Of a stretch of DNA of 64,000 nucleotides, positions 29,784-41,051 are shown piece after piece (the stretch's first letter is position 1; each line of letters starts with the position of its first letter). Below the pieces are notes generated by a model that saw nothing but the letters and a program-made list of their open reading frames with translations, was not told where the DNA came from and searched no databases. The stretch is from Roridomyces roridus (taxonomy: Eukaryota > Basidiomycota > Agaricomycetes > Agaricales > Mycenaceae). The stretch spans positions 1 to 64,000 of the forward strand of contig JARKIF010000082.1 in the NCBI GenBank assembly GCA_029378245.1, read 5' to 3'. The translations under genes were made by a program, and so were the position numbers.

Positions 29784-32682
29784 CTAATCTACACCAGCGG
29801 GGTCTACGGGATCTTCGTCATCCGAAGACGAATCATCGGCTGCATTTCCACCCCAGAAACGGTTGAACACGTTGCGGAGCATCCGAATAGGTAACGGCTA
29901 ACGGGTGTTCAGTATAAATATCAGAATGAAACGAACGAATAGACTCACAGCCACCGGTTCTTCCTCTTCATCATCCTCTTCCTCTTCTTCCTCCTCAATC
30001 TGAACCTCAGGAACGACCTCCTGCTGACCAGGCGCTCCAGGCTGCACTCCCCCCTCCTCCTCCTCTTCCCAGTTCGGGAAACCCGGCATACCACCAGGCA
30101 TCCCACCACCCTCACCAGCAGCAACATCCACATCACCCATCTGCGCCGCAAGCATCAACGCGTCTACCTCATCCGGATCCATCTGCGCCACCTCGTTCGC
30201 AAACTGAACAACACCCTCCGGGAACCGCTCTTGTATCGCCGGATGTGCATTAAAGAACGCCTGAAAGAAAGTTCAATTTACATTCAATTTCGAACATCCG
30301 GCAATGTGAATTTAAACACAAACCTGCAACTGATCGCGCACACCAGCATCAGGGATCATCTGCGCTAGCACCCTTCCTTGCTGTGCCCGCTGCCGCGTCG
30401 TAAGCGTAGGCATAAACGTTCGTAAATCCGCCGTGCCCTCGAAAAACGCGTCGTCGTACGAGGTCACTGCCGTCGGCGGTGGCAGTGGGTCGCATTGCAG
30501 TGTCTTGACGTTGAGAACCGCAGGCGGGATGTACGAAAACAGCCGTCGGTAACTCGTCTCGAGGACCATGACGTGTCGGTAGATCGAGTACCGCAGGTTT
30601 ACGTTCTCGTGAAGAGACAAAAGTCTTGCCGCCGAGGAGAAACTGGGAGGGAAACGGGGAGGGACGAGAATTCGGCCGTGACCGTGCTTTTGAACCAGGC
30701 AGCCTCGTCTTTCCAGACAGGGAAAGACCGTTGAGCGTACAGATGCGAAAGTAAATGCAACGCTGCCTCTGGTGGCCGCAAATTGCTGAATCGGGGGGTT
30801 AACATCTCAAAAAAAAAACAGACCAACAAAACCAATCACCTGCCGTCCGTCTCGATTTTGAAATCGGGATGACTCCGTATTGTGTTCGGAAGAGACACAT
30901 CCAGTTTATCCGCGAGCAGAGGAACAATCGAAGGGAATGCTCGAATCGCCTCGATCAACTCAGCTGTCCCCGCAGTTGAATCCTAAGGCGACCAATCAGA
31001 ATTGAAGCACTTGCCGAGGGAAAGGACGAACCTTTGACTTTCCGTTGAGCCGTATAGCCAAAGCACGTGCGTATGACCACCCCGGCAAGATGCTCGGATC
31101 AGCTCGGGCATCCTTTGTTATGGGCTGACTTCTGCGAGCGGCATACAGGTCGAACATGTCCAACAACCACTGGGCCATGCCGGTCTTGACAGCCATGAAA
31201 TCGAGATGGAATAGTGCACCGTGCGGATCGTTGGCTGGATCGAGAGATAGTCTAAAACACGAATTAGTTGGATTACTTTAAGTAGACATCAACTTACAAG
31301 AGCCGCGCGAATTCAAATGCTGTACGGACACATCCTCTTCGTTGAAGATCGCTGTAAAGTACCGTTATTTGAAAATCTAGCCAACAAAAATAAAACATAC
31401 GTTGCTTGTCGGTGAACAGCAAGGAAAAACGGTCGATTCTCGATATGGTCAAAGTCGAGACGATTGAGACCCGTTGTGAAGTTGAAAGCTCCAAAAAACG
31501 CCCGTTCATACGAGAACAGCGCGCGGTCAACAAACTCGACGGCCTGCGCATAATCTACAAGACCGAGCTGAATAAATAAATCAACACGGCAAAGTTCTAC
31601 TCACCCTCGCGATGTCGATACACTTCTGCAAGTTGCAAAAGCGTGTCCCCGTGCCATGGAAATTTATGCAAAAGGTTGTAAAATCCGTTCGGGTCTAACA
31701 GTGCGTCAGTTTAAAGACGAGATGTAAGACTGCGACGCACCGCCCGAGTACACGATCGTCATAAACGCCAGAGTAACACTCTTGTACTTCTTGCTGTACT
31801 CGACCGTCCACCATTTCTCGTCGCTCGTACGATCCCACGAATGGCGCGCCAACTTCACACCAATCTTCGCATCTGTCAGCGGCCGCAAAGATAACCCTTC
31901 GCGTGGGAGGGTCTGAAACCATGTTTGTGGTGGTCGAGTGAGATTAGACCTCTGGGCAGTCGGTCGTCGGGAGGCTGCTGCAGCGCCGGACTTGTTCGCT
32001 TGGATGACACGCGAGCCAAAGAATTTTCGCATTTCAGCCTCACTGTCGAGATGGGTGAGGGATACAGAGAGGAGGACGCGAGTGACGAAGATGAAGATGC
32101 TCCGCCATCTGCGCTCCCGCTGGTTACGTTCTGCAGTTCGGGGTACCTGGGAGATCGTGAACGGAGGTATGTTGGTTGGATTTGAGGACGCACTTCAAGG
32201 ACAACTCTGCCAGCGCCTGGTCGAATTCATCCCGCCCCGCCTTGCGTTCTCGTGCCTTTGCCTTCTTCGCGGCTTTCTTCTCGTTCTTCACAAGAGATGC
32301 TTGTGGGGTAGCGGCGACCTGAGCTTGCGAAGGGACCGCGGCCGCCCCAGCGCCCTTCTTCTTCTTCTTCTGAGAGCCATTGAGCACATTGAAAGAAGGT
32401 CAGGGAATCCACACACACCTTGCGCGATTTTGGTGTGGCACTCGATCCCTCGTCCGGGCTGTCTTGGGCATCATCTTCTGGTGTGAAGAGCTAAAGGACT
32501 CATTGAGTCGGACAACAAAGGTGTGTGCATAGCGCGCGTACCGCGGCAAAGCCGGATTTTGGCTGGCTAACAGGACTCGTGCCGGATTCTTCGTCACTGG
32601 AGGAGTCGACGTGGGGGTTGGTTCCGAGAGCTTCTAGCTCTTCCAACTCGCGTTGCTGACGCTTGTTCAGTCGAGGAGGCAT
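29784..32682 (-). CDS. Rqc1/TCF25-family protein
   Basis: TCF25/Nulp1 family; the yeast member Rqc1 is part of the ribosome quality-control complex that marks stalled nascent chains with Ltn1 and Cdc48. Starts MPPRLNKRQQRELEELEALG at 32682, followed by an acidic serine-rich stretch and a Lys/Ala-rich basic region (KKKKKGAGAAAVPSQ, KNEKKAAKKAKARERKAGRD). Then EMRKFFGSRVI, WFQTLPREGLSLRPL, then PNGFYNLLHKFPWHGDTLLQ, VEFVDRALFSYERAFFGAFN, FEFARLLLSLDPANDPHGAL and WLLDMFDLYAARRSQ, all typical of the family's helical-repeat core. The C-terminus is acidic (EEEEEEEDDEEEE) and ends with PLPIRMLRNVFNRFWGG then DDSSSDDEDP. About ten introns. Length and order fit the family. Confidence 0.88.
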
Positions 32683-32861
32683 AATGAAGTGAAGTGATTG
32701 GAGTCAGTGCCAAGCAAGTGCCAAGTGGCTCCGACGGCTTTGATTGATCACTGACTCATCTTTGTTCTCAACCACATCTTTCCCACAGTTGACAACACAA
32801 CTTGAACCAATTGAACACAGCCCTCGTTCCCATTTTCAGACGTTTCTTGGGCTACATTGAC

Positions 32862-33066
32862 ATGGCTGGGACCTCCACCACTATCGCGAGCGATTTCGAC
32901 ATTCTGGTGGCCTCGAGCTCGTCACCGTGGCAAACCGGAAATTTTAAAGCGCAACAGTCTGTTGAGGGCATACAGCAACATCCAGATTGTTCTCCTTGAG
33001 GACGAAAATGAGTCCGCGGCCGTCTATGGACCTTCTACGCATCTTCTCGATGCCATTGTCCATTGA
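32862..33066 (+). pseudogene. Possible small gene or relic
   Basis: ATG at 32862 opens MAGTSTTIASDFDILVAS; 20 codons later the better-looking reading continues in another frame as NSLLRAYSNIQIVLLEDENE then SAAVYGPSTHLLDAIVH, ending at 33066. No intron explains the change. It may be a frameshifted fragment of a longer gene cut by the adjacent duplication. No family recognised. It shares a promoter region with the divergent TCF25/Rqc1 gene. Confidence 0.25.
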
Positions 33067-33255
33067 ACTTTGAACTTTGAAGTCGGCAACTGTAACATCA
33101 TTCAATGATACGACAGATTCTCATTCAATTCTATCTGAAAGTAAAGAAGAAACGAAGTCGGTGCAAGCTAAATGATGCTGCGGGTATACAACTCGGCGGT
33201 CGGGAGGCGGAACGGAACAGAACGACCCAAGCGCGGCCCGCACTGCAGAAGAAAA

Positions 33256-35188
33256 TCAGCACATATCCCATAAACAGAAAAATAAAAGAAACCCACACGA
33301 TAAAGAACGAAAACACTGCTTCAGGACCAAACGTGGAGGTAAGAGGCTTGCTGGTGGCGAAAATAGTTGGGCGTCCCCGACGATCTTCCTGGCCGCACCG
33401 ATAGCCTCGTTCGTGGCGCTCTGGATGTAGGTTCCTCTCTCGCGGTGTCTCGAACTTGTCGTTGCGTTGAGCACTTCTACTGGTCGCCCTGATACTGCCA
33501 CCAACCGATTCTCAACCGAGTATTGTTGTGAAAAGACGAAGAGATAGAAAAGGGTATATATCTGAACGGGAGGAAATTTAAATATGAGGAAATACGAAAG
33601 AACAAAAAACGTACCATCGACACTGGAAGCTTAAATTCGGCGCCGACGCCGGAACCGCCAGCTGTACCATCGACTACGAATTGCAGGCATCTGATGTCAA
33701 GGTGAGGATCAGGTGAAAATGATTGGATTTGACGCACGAGATAAAAGTGGCCGTACAAAATCGCAATCGGCACGACAATGACCTGCATGACGGTCAGAAA
33801 CGAAGAAAAGGAGTGAGGATCTCGACTCACCAGCTTCTGAATAATATGCAAGGCCCTCCATGTCTCCATACAGACCCCAATTGCTTCCCATAAGTAATTC
33901 ATGACGCAGCTCCCGTCCATGCGTGGACCATTCCCGAATCCTTTCGTCCTTGAAGCGCAGGTTATTCTCCAAAAGCGCTCGAAGCATACGCCTCGTCTCT
34001 GCACGTGCCTCCGAACAATAGATCGATTGCCAAAGACGTCGAGATTCAGCCGGCCAGGCTCTATACTTCGGCCAGAGAAGGGCAACTGGAAGGGAAACGC
34101 CGTGGTAACAAGTCGAAAGCGCGACTGCGATGGTTTCGGCGCGAATGACGTCACGGATGATATCTCGGTGACGCTGCATCGTCTTGAGGGCCCAGGGGAT
34201 GGCATGGATGGTCAGCGCCACGGTGAGAAGGGCCAGCATGACTATATTGAGACTGAACGGTCCGAGAATCATCTATGCTTCTCATCAGACCACGAATGAA
34301 TTAAGAACAGGAATTTACCCAGATACCCACGGAATCCGTTGCACCGACTAGTGAGTATACCACAGACGGCAGGCGACTTAGCCAGTGGTGCATCGTTTGT
34401 GGCCTAGGGAGATCGCGGTCCACGGAATCGTATATGAACGAAAGAATCCAGCTGAGCCTGGAGGTAGAGCCGAACAGAGCCATGGGTACGATAAAAGGGA
34501 GGGACATGAACGAAGGTATTGGTGTCTGTAAGATACGCGCGACAGGACGGTACCAGCGGCGGTAGGTGAAGAAGGCGAGGAGACCCATCGAATGGCCGCT
34601 GAAGGCGAGAAACCCGATCTTGAGATATTGTCGCCAATGCGGAACGATGTTCAAACTGAAAAGGGATTCGATGCTATCCCACACTTTGAGGAAAGCTTTC
34701 TCAACCATGAGCATGATTTGTGTGCCCAGGTCGCCCACGAGTCGTGGTTTGTAGAAGTAGAGGTGGTGTGCAAGGGGCGTTCCAAAGACGATTATGGCGA
34801 GATACGTCCATATAACACGCGACCATGGATCTCTGTTGGATGAAGATGGTATTGGCCTCAATTTCTTGGGTTTAGGTGAAGGAGGAGGGTGTGTGTCGGG
34901 AGGAGAGGCGTTAAACATGGTGCAAACGATGCAAACGAGACCGATGATGACCATGGCGATGAACCCGAGGAGCGCAGTGTCGGGGAACTCGCTGGGGCTG
35001 CTGGATGGGCCTGGGATGCATCTCGTCGGTGGCAGATACATGGGAGTGGTCTTGGTGGGCGGCGGCGTGCTGTACTCGTGAATGACGAGCACTGGCTGAT
35101 TGTCGACGTTGAAGATGTTGAGAACACCGATCAAAAGGCCACCGAAGCTGCGGGGGAGGGAGGAGACGGAGAATACGAAGGAAGGCAT
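33256..35188 (-). CDS. Multi-pass membrane protein, paralogue 2
   Basis: Same architecture as the gene at 22481. Starts MPSFVFSVSSLPRSFGGLLI at 35188; a helix LLGFIAMVIIGLVCIVCTMF; a shorter proline linker (PPPSPKPKKL); VIWTYLAIIVFGTPLAHHLY; KIGFLAFSGHSMGLLAFFTY; then in exon 2 VMLALLTVALTIHAIPWALK and a loop with SRRLWQSIYCSEARAETRRM; VIVVPIAILYGHFYLV; and the C-terminus SVENRLVAVSGRPVEVLNAT then GDAQLFSPPASLLPP, which here stays in frame. This copy therefore shows the likely full-length C-terminus. Identity to paralogue 1 is high in the N-terminal half and lower after exon 2. A MITE sits 38 bp upstream of the ATG and probably changes expression. Function unknown. Confidence 0.65.
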
Positions 35189-35225
35189 TGTTGTGGTGGA
35201 CGACAACTTACAAGAAGTAGAATTG

Positions 35226-35757
35226 ACTCCGAGTAAGGCTCCAACCGTTTCGTTTCCGTTTGCAATTTTGGGCAAACAGAACGGAAACGGAAGGGAAACC
35301 GTTTGCAACCGTTTGCGAACGGTTTCCGAACGGATAATTTTGGGGTACCTTTTCTACAGTGTCCAGAGAGGCCCAGCGGTCCCAGGATGCTTCGGTGTGC
35401 ACAGGGAGCCAATCTGCGCAGTATCAGAGTCGTTCGACACCAATAGGGAGGGAGATTGGAAATTCATTAAGCAAGATTGGTTTGACTAAGCAGCTGCCGA
35501 GAGCGCGGCGCTCAATTTCACTGGTGGTATGTGGGTTGAGTTTCCCGGATTGAGAAAACTGTTTGACCACAAGTGTACGGGCCTGCTGGGAGACTGCAAG
35601 TAGCACTGATTTGGCTCATTCTGAGCCCCCCAGATGGGCCAAGAGAAACAGTTTCCAAACCGTTTGGGAAGCCGTTTCCGGGTCACCGCAAACAAAACGG
35701 AAATAAAAACCGTTTTTTTCGGCACAAACAGTTTTCGAACGGAAAAGGTTGGAGCCT
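35226..35757. mobile_element. 0.5 kb MITE, hAT-like 8 bp target duplication
   Basis: Flanked by TAGAATTG at 35218-35225 and 35758-35765. Inverted ends share AAGGCTCCAACC (35235-35247 and 35745-35758 reversed). The left end carries about 10 extra bases (ACTCCGAGTA). The promoter of paralogue 1 has the uninterrupted site (CAATTATACATCTTGT versus CAATTCTA plus CTTCTTGT here), which supports both the insertion and the 8 bp duplication. The interior is packed with CCGTTT, GTTTCC, AACGG and their complements. No coding capacity. An alternative is a TA duplication with TAAGGCTCCAACC ends. Confidence 0.75.
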
Positions 35758-38594
35758 TAGAATTGAGTGTCAGCCACCCTGATCTAAGTATGAGAGGTAC
35801 GGCCCGTGCGTCGGCAATCAAGCCGTATCCAAGGCGAACAAAAACTGACGGTGACGATCACATGCTCACTTCCTCTTTCCTTCCTCCCTCACCTCAAACA
35901 TGAACTTGCTGATTCGCTTTGTCTGTTCAGTCCAATTTCTGAATATGTCGCTCATTTGGTGCGAGATGACCCTGCGCGAGGCACGAGCGTAGGGTCAGCG
36001 GAAGATAAGCTAGTTAGTGAGAGCGGGCATGTACCTTCCGACTCGTATATTTTTGCTGAGTTTGGTGGACGATTGTTTGCCGATGGATGCCGTGATCAGA
36101 CTCGTCTGATCCCGACCAACTTTCTCGATTCCCTTTTCTCATTTCTTTTGCGCGTTTTTCGTCCTCGTTACGCGTCCAAACTGCAAATATGACCACCCCT
36201 ACGTATCAAAAATACAAGCCCACGGAGTTTATGCCCAACGCCAACATCCCAGCGCCGTACAATGACGCGACGATTTGGGAAGCGTTCTTTGCCACACCGC
36301 CCTCTCGCTCCTCGACTATCCTCAGCACTCGAGAGAGGAACATTGCAAACCTGCGTATCGAGAACGCCAACCTCGAGAGCCGTTTGCAAACGATGGCTGC
36401 ACAGGCGGCTTTCGACTCGAAGCAGTCTTATAGCTTGGACGTGGGACCGCCGTTGATGGCTTTGTGGACCTTCTCGGCCGAAGAGGTGGCGAGTTTGGCC
36501 AACCATAAGGAGGTCTTGTCCAGTGTCGGCGAGTTGAGCGCGTCTTTGGCCGAGCTAATTGCGCAGTACCGCGATATGGCTAGCGATGATGCCGCTGCCG
36601 CTGCCAGGTTGTTAGGATCGTTCAGGTCCACTCTTCCGGGATTGAAGACCCGTCTCGGCATCCCCATCCCTCAGCAGATGATCTCCTCCTTAGTCCACCA
36701 CCGTTTCATTCCTTTACAGGCACTCGCCCCAGCGTCTTTGAAGCGTTTCGAAGGAGGTGCCAAAGTCCCGACGGTTCAGCATGCTCCTGCGGATCTGGGC
36801 TCAAAATCGGTGGCGTGCTTCGACGGACCAGCGTTCCTCGGTCAGGGCTCCTCGGAATACGATCTCGAAGGTTTTGCCAACCCCCCTTCTGACATCATCG
36901 AGGCCTTGCGCAATCTCCTCGTTATCGCCAAACATGCCACACCAGAAAATGCATCCCCGGGTGCTAACATCGCACACAACATCGAGCAGCATTTGAGTTT
37001 TGTCGAAGAGCGTCTCGCTTCAGATTTCTTCCGCTGGTCTTCTAACCAAATAAAGGCCATGTACAGTAGACCTCCACGACCATTTTCATTGCTCGCACAC
37101 AGCATGTTTCTCGAAAAGCTGACAATGGACGACGAATCGGAGGACCCCAATATTGCCAAACCACCCGCAGACTCGGATGCGTTCGCAAGAAGCCGTCGCG
37201 TGGAACCACGTCTGGGTAACTCGCCTTACCAACGGGGCTTCCTTCGCGATGCTCACGACGCCGGGCAAACGAGCAGCGGCACTGTTGGTGGCAGCGGGGG
37301 ATGGAACAGAGGCGGGAGCGGTTTCGGTGTCGGGGGTTACGCTGGTGGAGGATACGGCAGAGGAGGACACGGCGGAGGATACCAGGGCAGTGGGGGTTAC
37401 GGAAATCATGGTTACGGCGGTGGCAGCAGCGAAGGATACGGTGGCAGAGGCGGGCATGGTCGTGGCGTTGGCCACGGCCATGGTCATGGTGGATTTCAGG
37501 GCCCAGGAAACGTGCACGGCGGCTGGAGTGGAGGCTACGGTGGTCGTGACGGGGGAAATGGATATTCCGGCGGCGGCGGTTCCGATGGGTTTCGAGGGGA
37601 TGGCAGATACGGCAAGGTGGAGGCGGACAACCGTCGGGCAGACCCACCCAGACAACCACGGTCAAACCAGCAGCCTTTTCCGGGTGGCGTCAACGGTATT
37701 CCCATCGACGGAAACGAACGGTTTCAATTTCGGGCCGACGAGCGCACACTATTCTGCCCAATATGTGCTCGGCGTGGACACGGTTATCAGCAACACGACC
37801 CTTCCCACACCCGCGATGAAACCAGGCATTTCGCAGCCCGGGGATATCACGACGGAAGACGATGGTCGTTACTCTCCGTCGGTACCTCAACGCCCATATG
37901 TGTCTACTTCAATATCAACGACCGCTGCCAATCTACATTCCCCATCATACCAACGAATACGCCCACCTCTGTTCGTATTGCGGGTCCGACCAGCACGGCG
38001 CCCGTTTCCACGACCGGGCTTGACACCCAGATAGCCGACATCCTATTCGCGCACACTCCTTTGGTTTTCCCTGATTTGACCCACACCCTTCATCATCGCC
38101 CTTCGCCTATTGACCCAATTGACAAAGAAATCTTGGAACGTGTGGTCACACCATACGACACCAACGCCTTTGAAGCGGCCCTGGTGCATCTTGATATTTT
38201 GGACGAATTCCCGCAACTAGTCAATAATCTTCGTCACGGCTTCCCCATCGGCGATATGCCCACCCTCGAACGTACCATCGTCATTAAAAATCACCCTTCT
38301 GTGGATGCCCACCCCGACGTCGTCCAGGCATATGTTGACAAGGAGCTCGACGCGCGGCGGATTTCCGGGCCCTTTCAACTCACGGACGTCGAGAGAATAC
38401 TTGGTGGTCCCGTTGTCTCTTCCCCCCTCCTGGTTTCCGAGAGCGAGCAGGGACCAGGCAAGCCACCCAAATATCGCGTATGTCGGAACCTTTCCAAGGA
38501 GGCGAAGGAAGAGGGCTTTCCCGATATCAATTCATTCATTGACAAAGAGCAATTCCCCACGGCGTTTGATTCGGCAAAAAAGATGGGCGACACG

Positions 38595-39093
38595 GTTAGT
38601 TTGATTTCTTGATTTTCGGTTGTATACGACCCGTGGGCCCTGATACGGGTTCATTATATTTTGCTTGCGGCTGTATACGGCCTGTGCACTCCTCATACGG
38701 GGTGCACCACCATTTCCTGGCTATTATACGGCATGTGCGCCCCTCATACGGGGCGTGCTTTCCATATTTTGTTGGTAGCCGCATACGGCTCGCGCACTCC
38801 TTATACGGGGTGGGCATTTTTTTTTGCACCCCTTATACGGGGTGTTCGCATGCATTTTATCTATTTTATTCGTTTGGCTGCATACGGCCGGTGCACTCCA
38901 TCATGCGGGGTGCGCCACTATTGGATCCCTTATACGGGATGCAATTCCTTTATTTTGGCCGCATATGGCCGACGCATTCATACGGGTGTGCTATCTTGCA
39001 TCATGTTTCATGCACCCTTACACGGGGCGCAGTCGTTTTCTGTTCCTCTCAATCTGATAGGTGTGCATTCCGCTGACATTTTTGACCTACTAG
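38595..39093 (+). repeat. Intron made of about ten hairpin units with ATACGG
   Basis: A 499 bp GT-AG intron (GTTAGT...CTACTAG) far longer than the 45-60 bp introns elsewhere. Inside, units of about 55-65 bp repeat the theme (G)CATACGGC...GTGCACTCC then TATACGGGGTGC. GCACCCC and GGGGTGC pair around a TTATAC loop (for instance 38827-38845). At least ten ATACGG or close variants lie on the plus strand between 38620 and 39030. No ORF. It may be a true intron that has grown by tandem duplication, or a repeat insertion that is removed by splicing. Confidence 0.7.
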
Positions 39094-39410
39094 ATCGCGA
39101 ATGCTCCCCCGGGCACCACCGCATGCGCCTTTGACATCGAGTCCTTTCACAGAACCATCCCCGTTCATCCCAGCCATAAGGCTTACCTTGTTTTTCAATT
39201 CAACGGTGTTTTCTACATCGATCATTGCCATCCATTCGGACTCGCCGCAGCCAGCAGCAACCACCCTGCGTTGTAGCCACAATGCATTGTACCTTGCCGT
39301 GCCAGGGGGGTACATTTAAATAAGGTGACACATTGACAGGCCAGCCATCATGTGCCCACATTGCAATGTACCTTTGGCAGTGCACAGCAAAGAAATTAAA
39401 ATGCAGCAAG

Positions 39411-39490
39411 AGGGAATTGAACCCAAAACCTCCTGCTGTCATCCAGGGAGAGTGGATCGCAGACACCTTAACCAACTGAGCTAGAGAAGA
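39411..39490 (-). other. tRNA-like segment (A and B box)
   Basis: On the minus strand it reads TAGCTCAGTTGGTTAAGG (A box and D arm) and 45 bp later GGGTTCAATTCCC (T arm, B box). The acceptor stem does not pair and the anticodon arm is not clean, so it is a tRNA-derived promoter segment rather than a functional tRNA. Confidence 0.55.
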
Positions 39491-39793
39491 GTGACAGATG
39501 CCTCTCCACATCAAGCCAAACTATGCCCTCAGACTGAGATCCAGCAGTGAATCGGCAGTTAGACGCGGGTTAGGTTAGGTTAGGTTAGGTTTGGTGCACC
39601 CCTAAACAAATGACATCCCCCCCGCGGCTTCGTCTGTGAGTGGAAGAACTCGTAATCCACCGTGAATGGGCGGTTAGGGGCAATATCCGCTGTGAATGGT
39701 GGTTAGGGGCATCATCCAATGGGAATGACAGCATCAGATCAGGGCTGGTCAAATAGGGTAGTAGTGGCATCAAATAAAGCAACCAGTATGGTT

Positions 39794-39875
39794 CTGTAGT
39801 GTAGCAGTAAGCAGTCATTCCTAATATAGTAATCCCTACCCTAGAGGTCTGGGGTTCAATTCAGCCTGCTGGCAG
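39794..39875 (+). other. Second, weaker tRNA-like segment
   Basis: TAGTGTAGCAGTAAGCAG resembles an A box and GGTCTGGGGTTCAATTC about 35 bp later holds a B box. Orientation is opposite to the segment at 39411-39490, so the two point outward toward opposite ends of the 777 bp element. Confidence 0.35.
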
Positions 39876-41051
39876 CTATTTTGCCCTGCTGTGGCTGGGT
39901 GCAATTCATTTAGCAAGGCTGTGACAGGGTACAATGCAATGTGGGCACACTGTGGCTGGGTTGTCAAGCTGTGGCCACAATTAAATGTACCCCCCAGGCA
40001 TGACAGGGTACATTGCCTATGTGGTACAGCTACACCTCCAGCAACGCGGGCCAAGTGGGATCTGCAGTCGCACGAATTTGGACCTTGCGTTTAGACAAGG
40101 ATGGTATTACCTTACGCTACGAGGACGACATTTCCGGCATCCTTTTCCTGTCATCCCGCCTTTTCTCCTACAATGATTTCTTTTCCGCCATTTCGGACCT
40201 CCAAGTTCCATGGAACAAGAAAAAGTGCGGCACATCCTTCGAAGACGACTTTGTCTCTATCGGTTTCACCTGGTTGTTTTCCAAGAAGACAGTCGGGCTG
40301 CCCGAGGAGAAACGTCTGAAATATCTGGCGCGTTTGGATAGAGTGCTCGTTGGGGGCATGGTTACCAGACGGGACCTGATGAAGGTCCACGGCACTCTTG
40401 TGCATGTTTGTTTCGTCTACGAGAGGGGCGACTCGCACCTTCCCTCGATATCGAATGCCTTCAAATTCTACGCCAACGACGATGCTGGCCGGTTCCTTAC
40501 CAGAACCACGCGTGACGAATTGGAATGGTGGAGGGATTGTCTAGCAGTGCCCAGCTTCACCCGCCCTTTGCGTGTGCTCCCGCCGCTCCAGGATATCGGC
40601 ATATATGTCGACGCTTCGACATCTTGGGGCATTGGGGTATGTCTGGGCGAGAAATGGTTCGCGCTGCGTTTGAAGGTGGGCGTAACATGCGAGATCGGGT
40701 GGCTTGAGGCCGTGGCGATTGAGGTGGCGATTATGTTGTTGGCGCAGGAGGGTTTCCGCAACGCCCATTTGCGCATCCGTTCTGATAATTTTGGCGCTAT
40801 CGGAGCGCATGAGAAAGGCCGCAGCTCGAACGATGCACTCAATCGTTGCGTTCGACGATCGAGGGAGATTCAATTACTCCATAATATCGTTCCCAATTTC
40901 CTCTACATTGCTTCGGCAGAGAACCCCGCAGATTCATTATCTCGTGGTACATTACCAGACACTCCTCCTTTACGCCGTTCTTTCGATTTGCCATTAGAAG
41001 TAGCCAGAGTTTTATGTGATCATCTTTGAATTTTTGATCTCGTTTGCATCC

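Larger units (their letters stand above)
33180..35790 (-). repeat. Inverted segmental duplication, copy 2
   Basis: Reverse-oriented match of 22436-24540, interrupted in the promoter by the MITE at 35226-35757. The flank beyond the MITE (35766-35790) still matches the promoter of copy 1. Confidence 0.85.
39262..40038. mobile_element. 777 bp non-autonomous TIR element in RT
   Basis: Bounded by CAGCAAC at 39255-39261 and 40039-40045 (7 bp, or 8 with one mismatch). Inverted ends about 60-70 bp long share TGTAGC, CCACA, ATTGTACC/AATGTACC and GGGGGGTACATTTAA. Removing it with one duplicate restores SSN-AGQVG in RT. The interior holds two tRNA-like segments in opposite orientation and a short TTAGGT array (39567-39593). 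No ORF with coding signs. Confidence 0.8.
36189..41029 (+). pseudogene. Gag-like/RT/RNase H polyprotein, interrupted
   Basis: Exon 1 (36189-38594) starts MTTPTYQKYKPTEFM and encodes about 300 helical residues (gag-like), then a Gly/Tyr/Arg-rich stretch (GGYGRGGHGGGYQGSGGYG, about 37320-37600) and a CPICARRGHGYQQHDPSH zinc-knuckle-like cluster (about 37760). The intron 38595-39093 keeps phase. RT begins ANAPPGTTACAFDIESFHR (39094-39261), is broken by the 777 bp element, and resumes at 40046 with the catalytic box LRYEDDISG (about 40100). RNase H follows: IYVDASTSWGIG (Asp), WLEAVAIEV (Glu), IRSDNFGAIGAHEKG (Asp), and ASAENPADSLSRG (last Asp). Ends 41029. Apart from the insertion no stop or frameshift was seen, so the insertion is young. 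The YR start overlaps or abuts this end. Confidence 0.82.

Noticed and set aside
35230..35345. Cluster of transcription-factor sites (GTTTCC/AACGG) native to the promoter
   Set aside because: The motifs lie within the MITE, and the paralogous promoter without the MITE lacks them.
36189..38612. Host RNA-binding protein (Gly/Tyr/Arg-rich)
   Set aside because: The frame runs in phase through the intron into reverse transcriptase, so the GYR-rich tract belongs to the gag-like part of the retroelement.
38595..39093. CRISPR-like regular repeats
   Set aside because: The units vary in sequence and spacing, contain hairpins, lie in a eukaryotic intron and have no spacer-like unique segments or cas genes.
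39411..39490. Functional tRNA gene
   Set aside because: A and B boxes are good but the acceptor stem does not pair and the anticodon arm is irregular.
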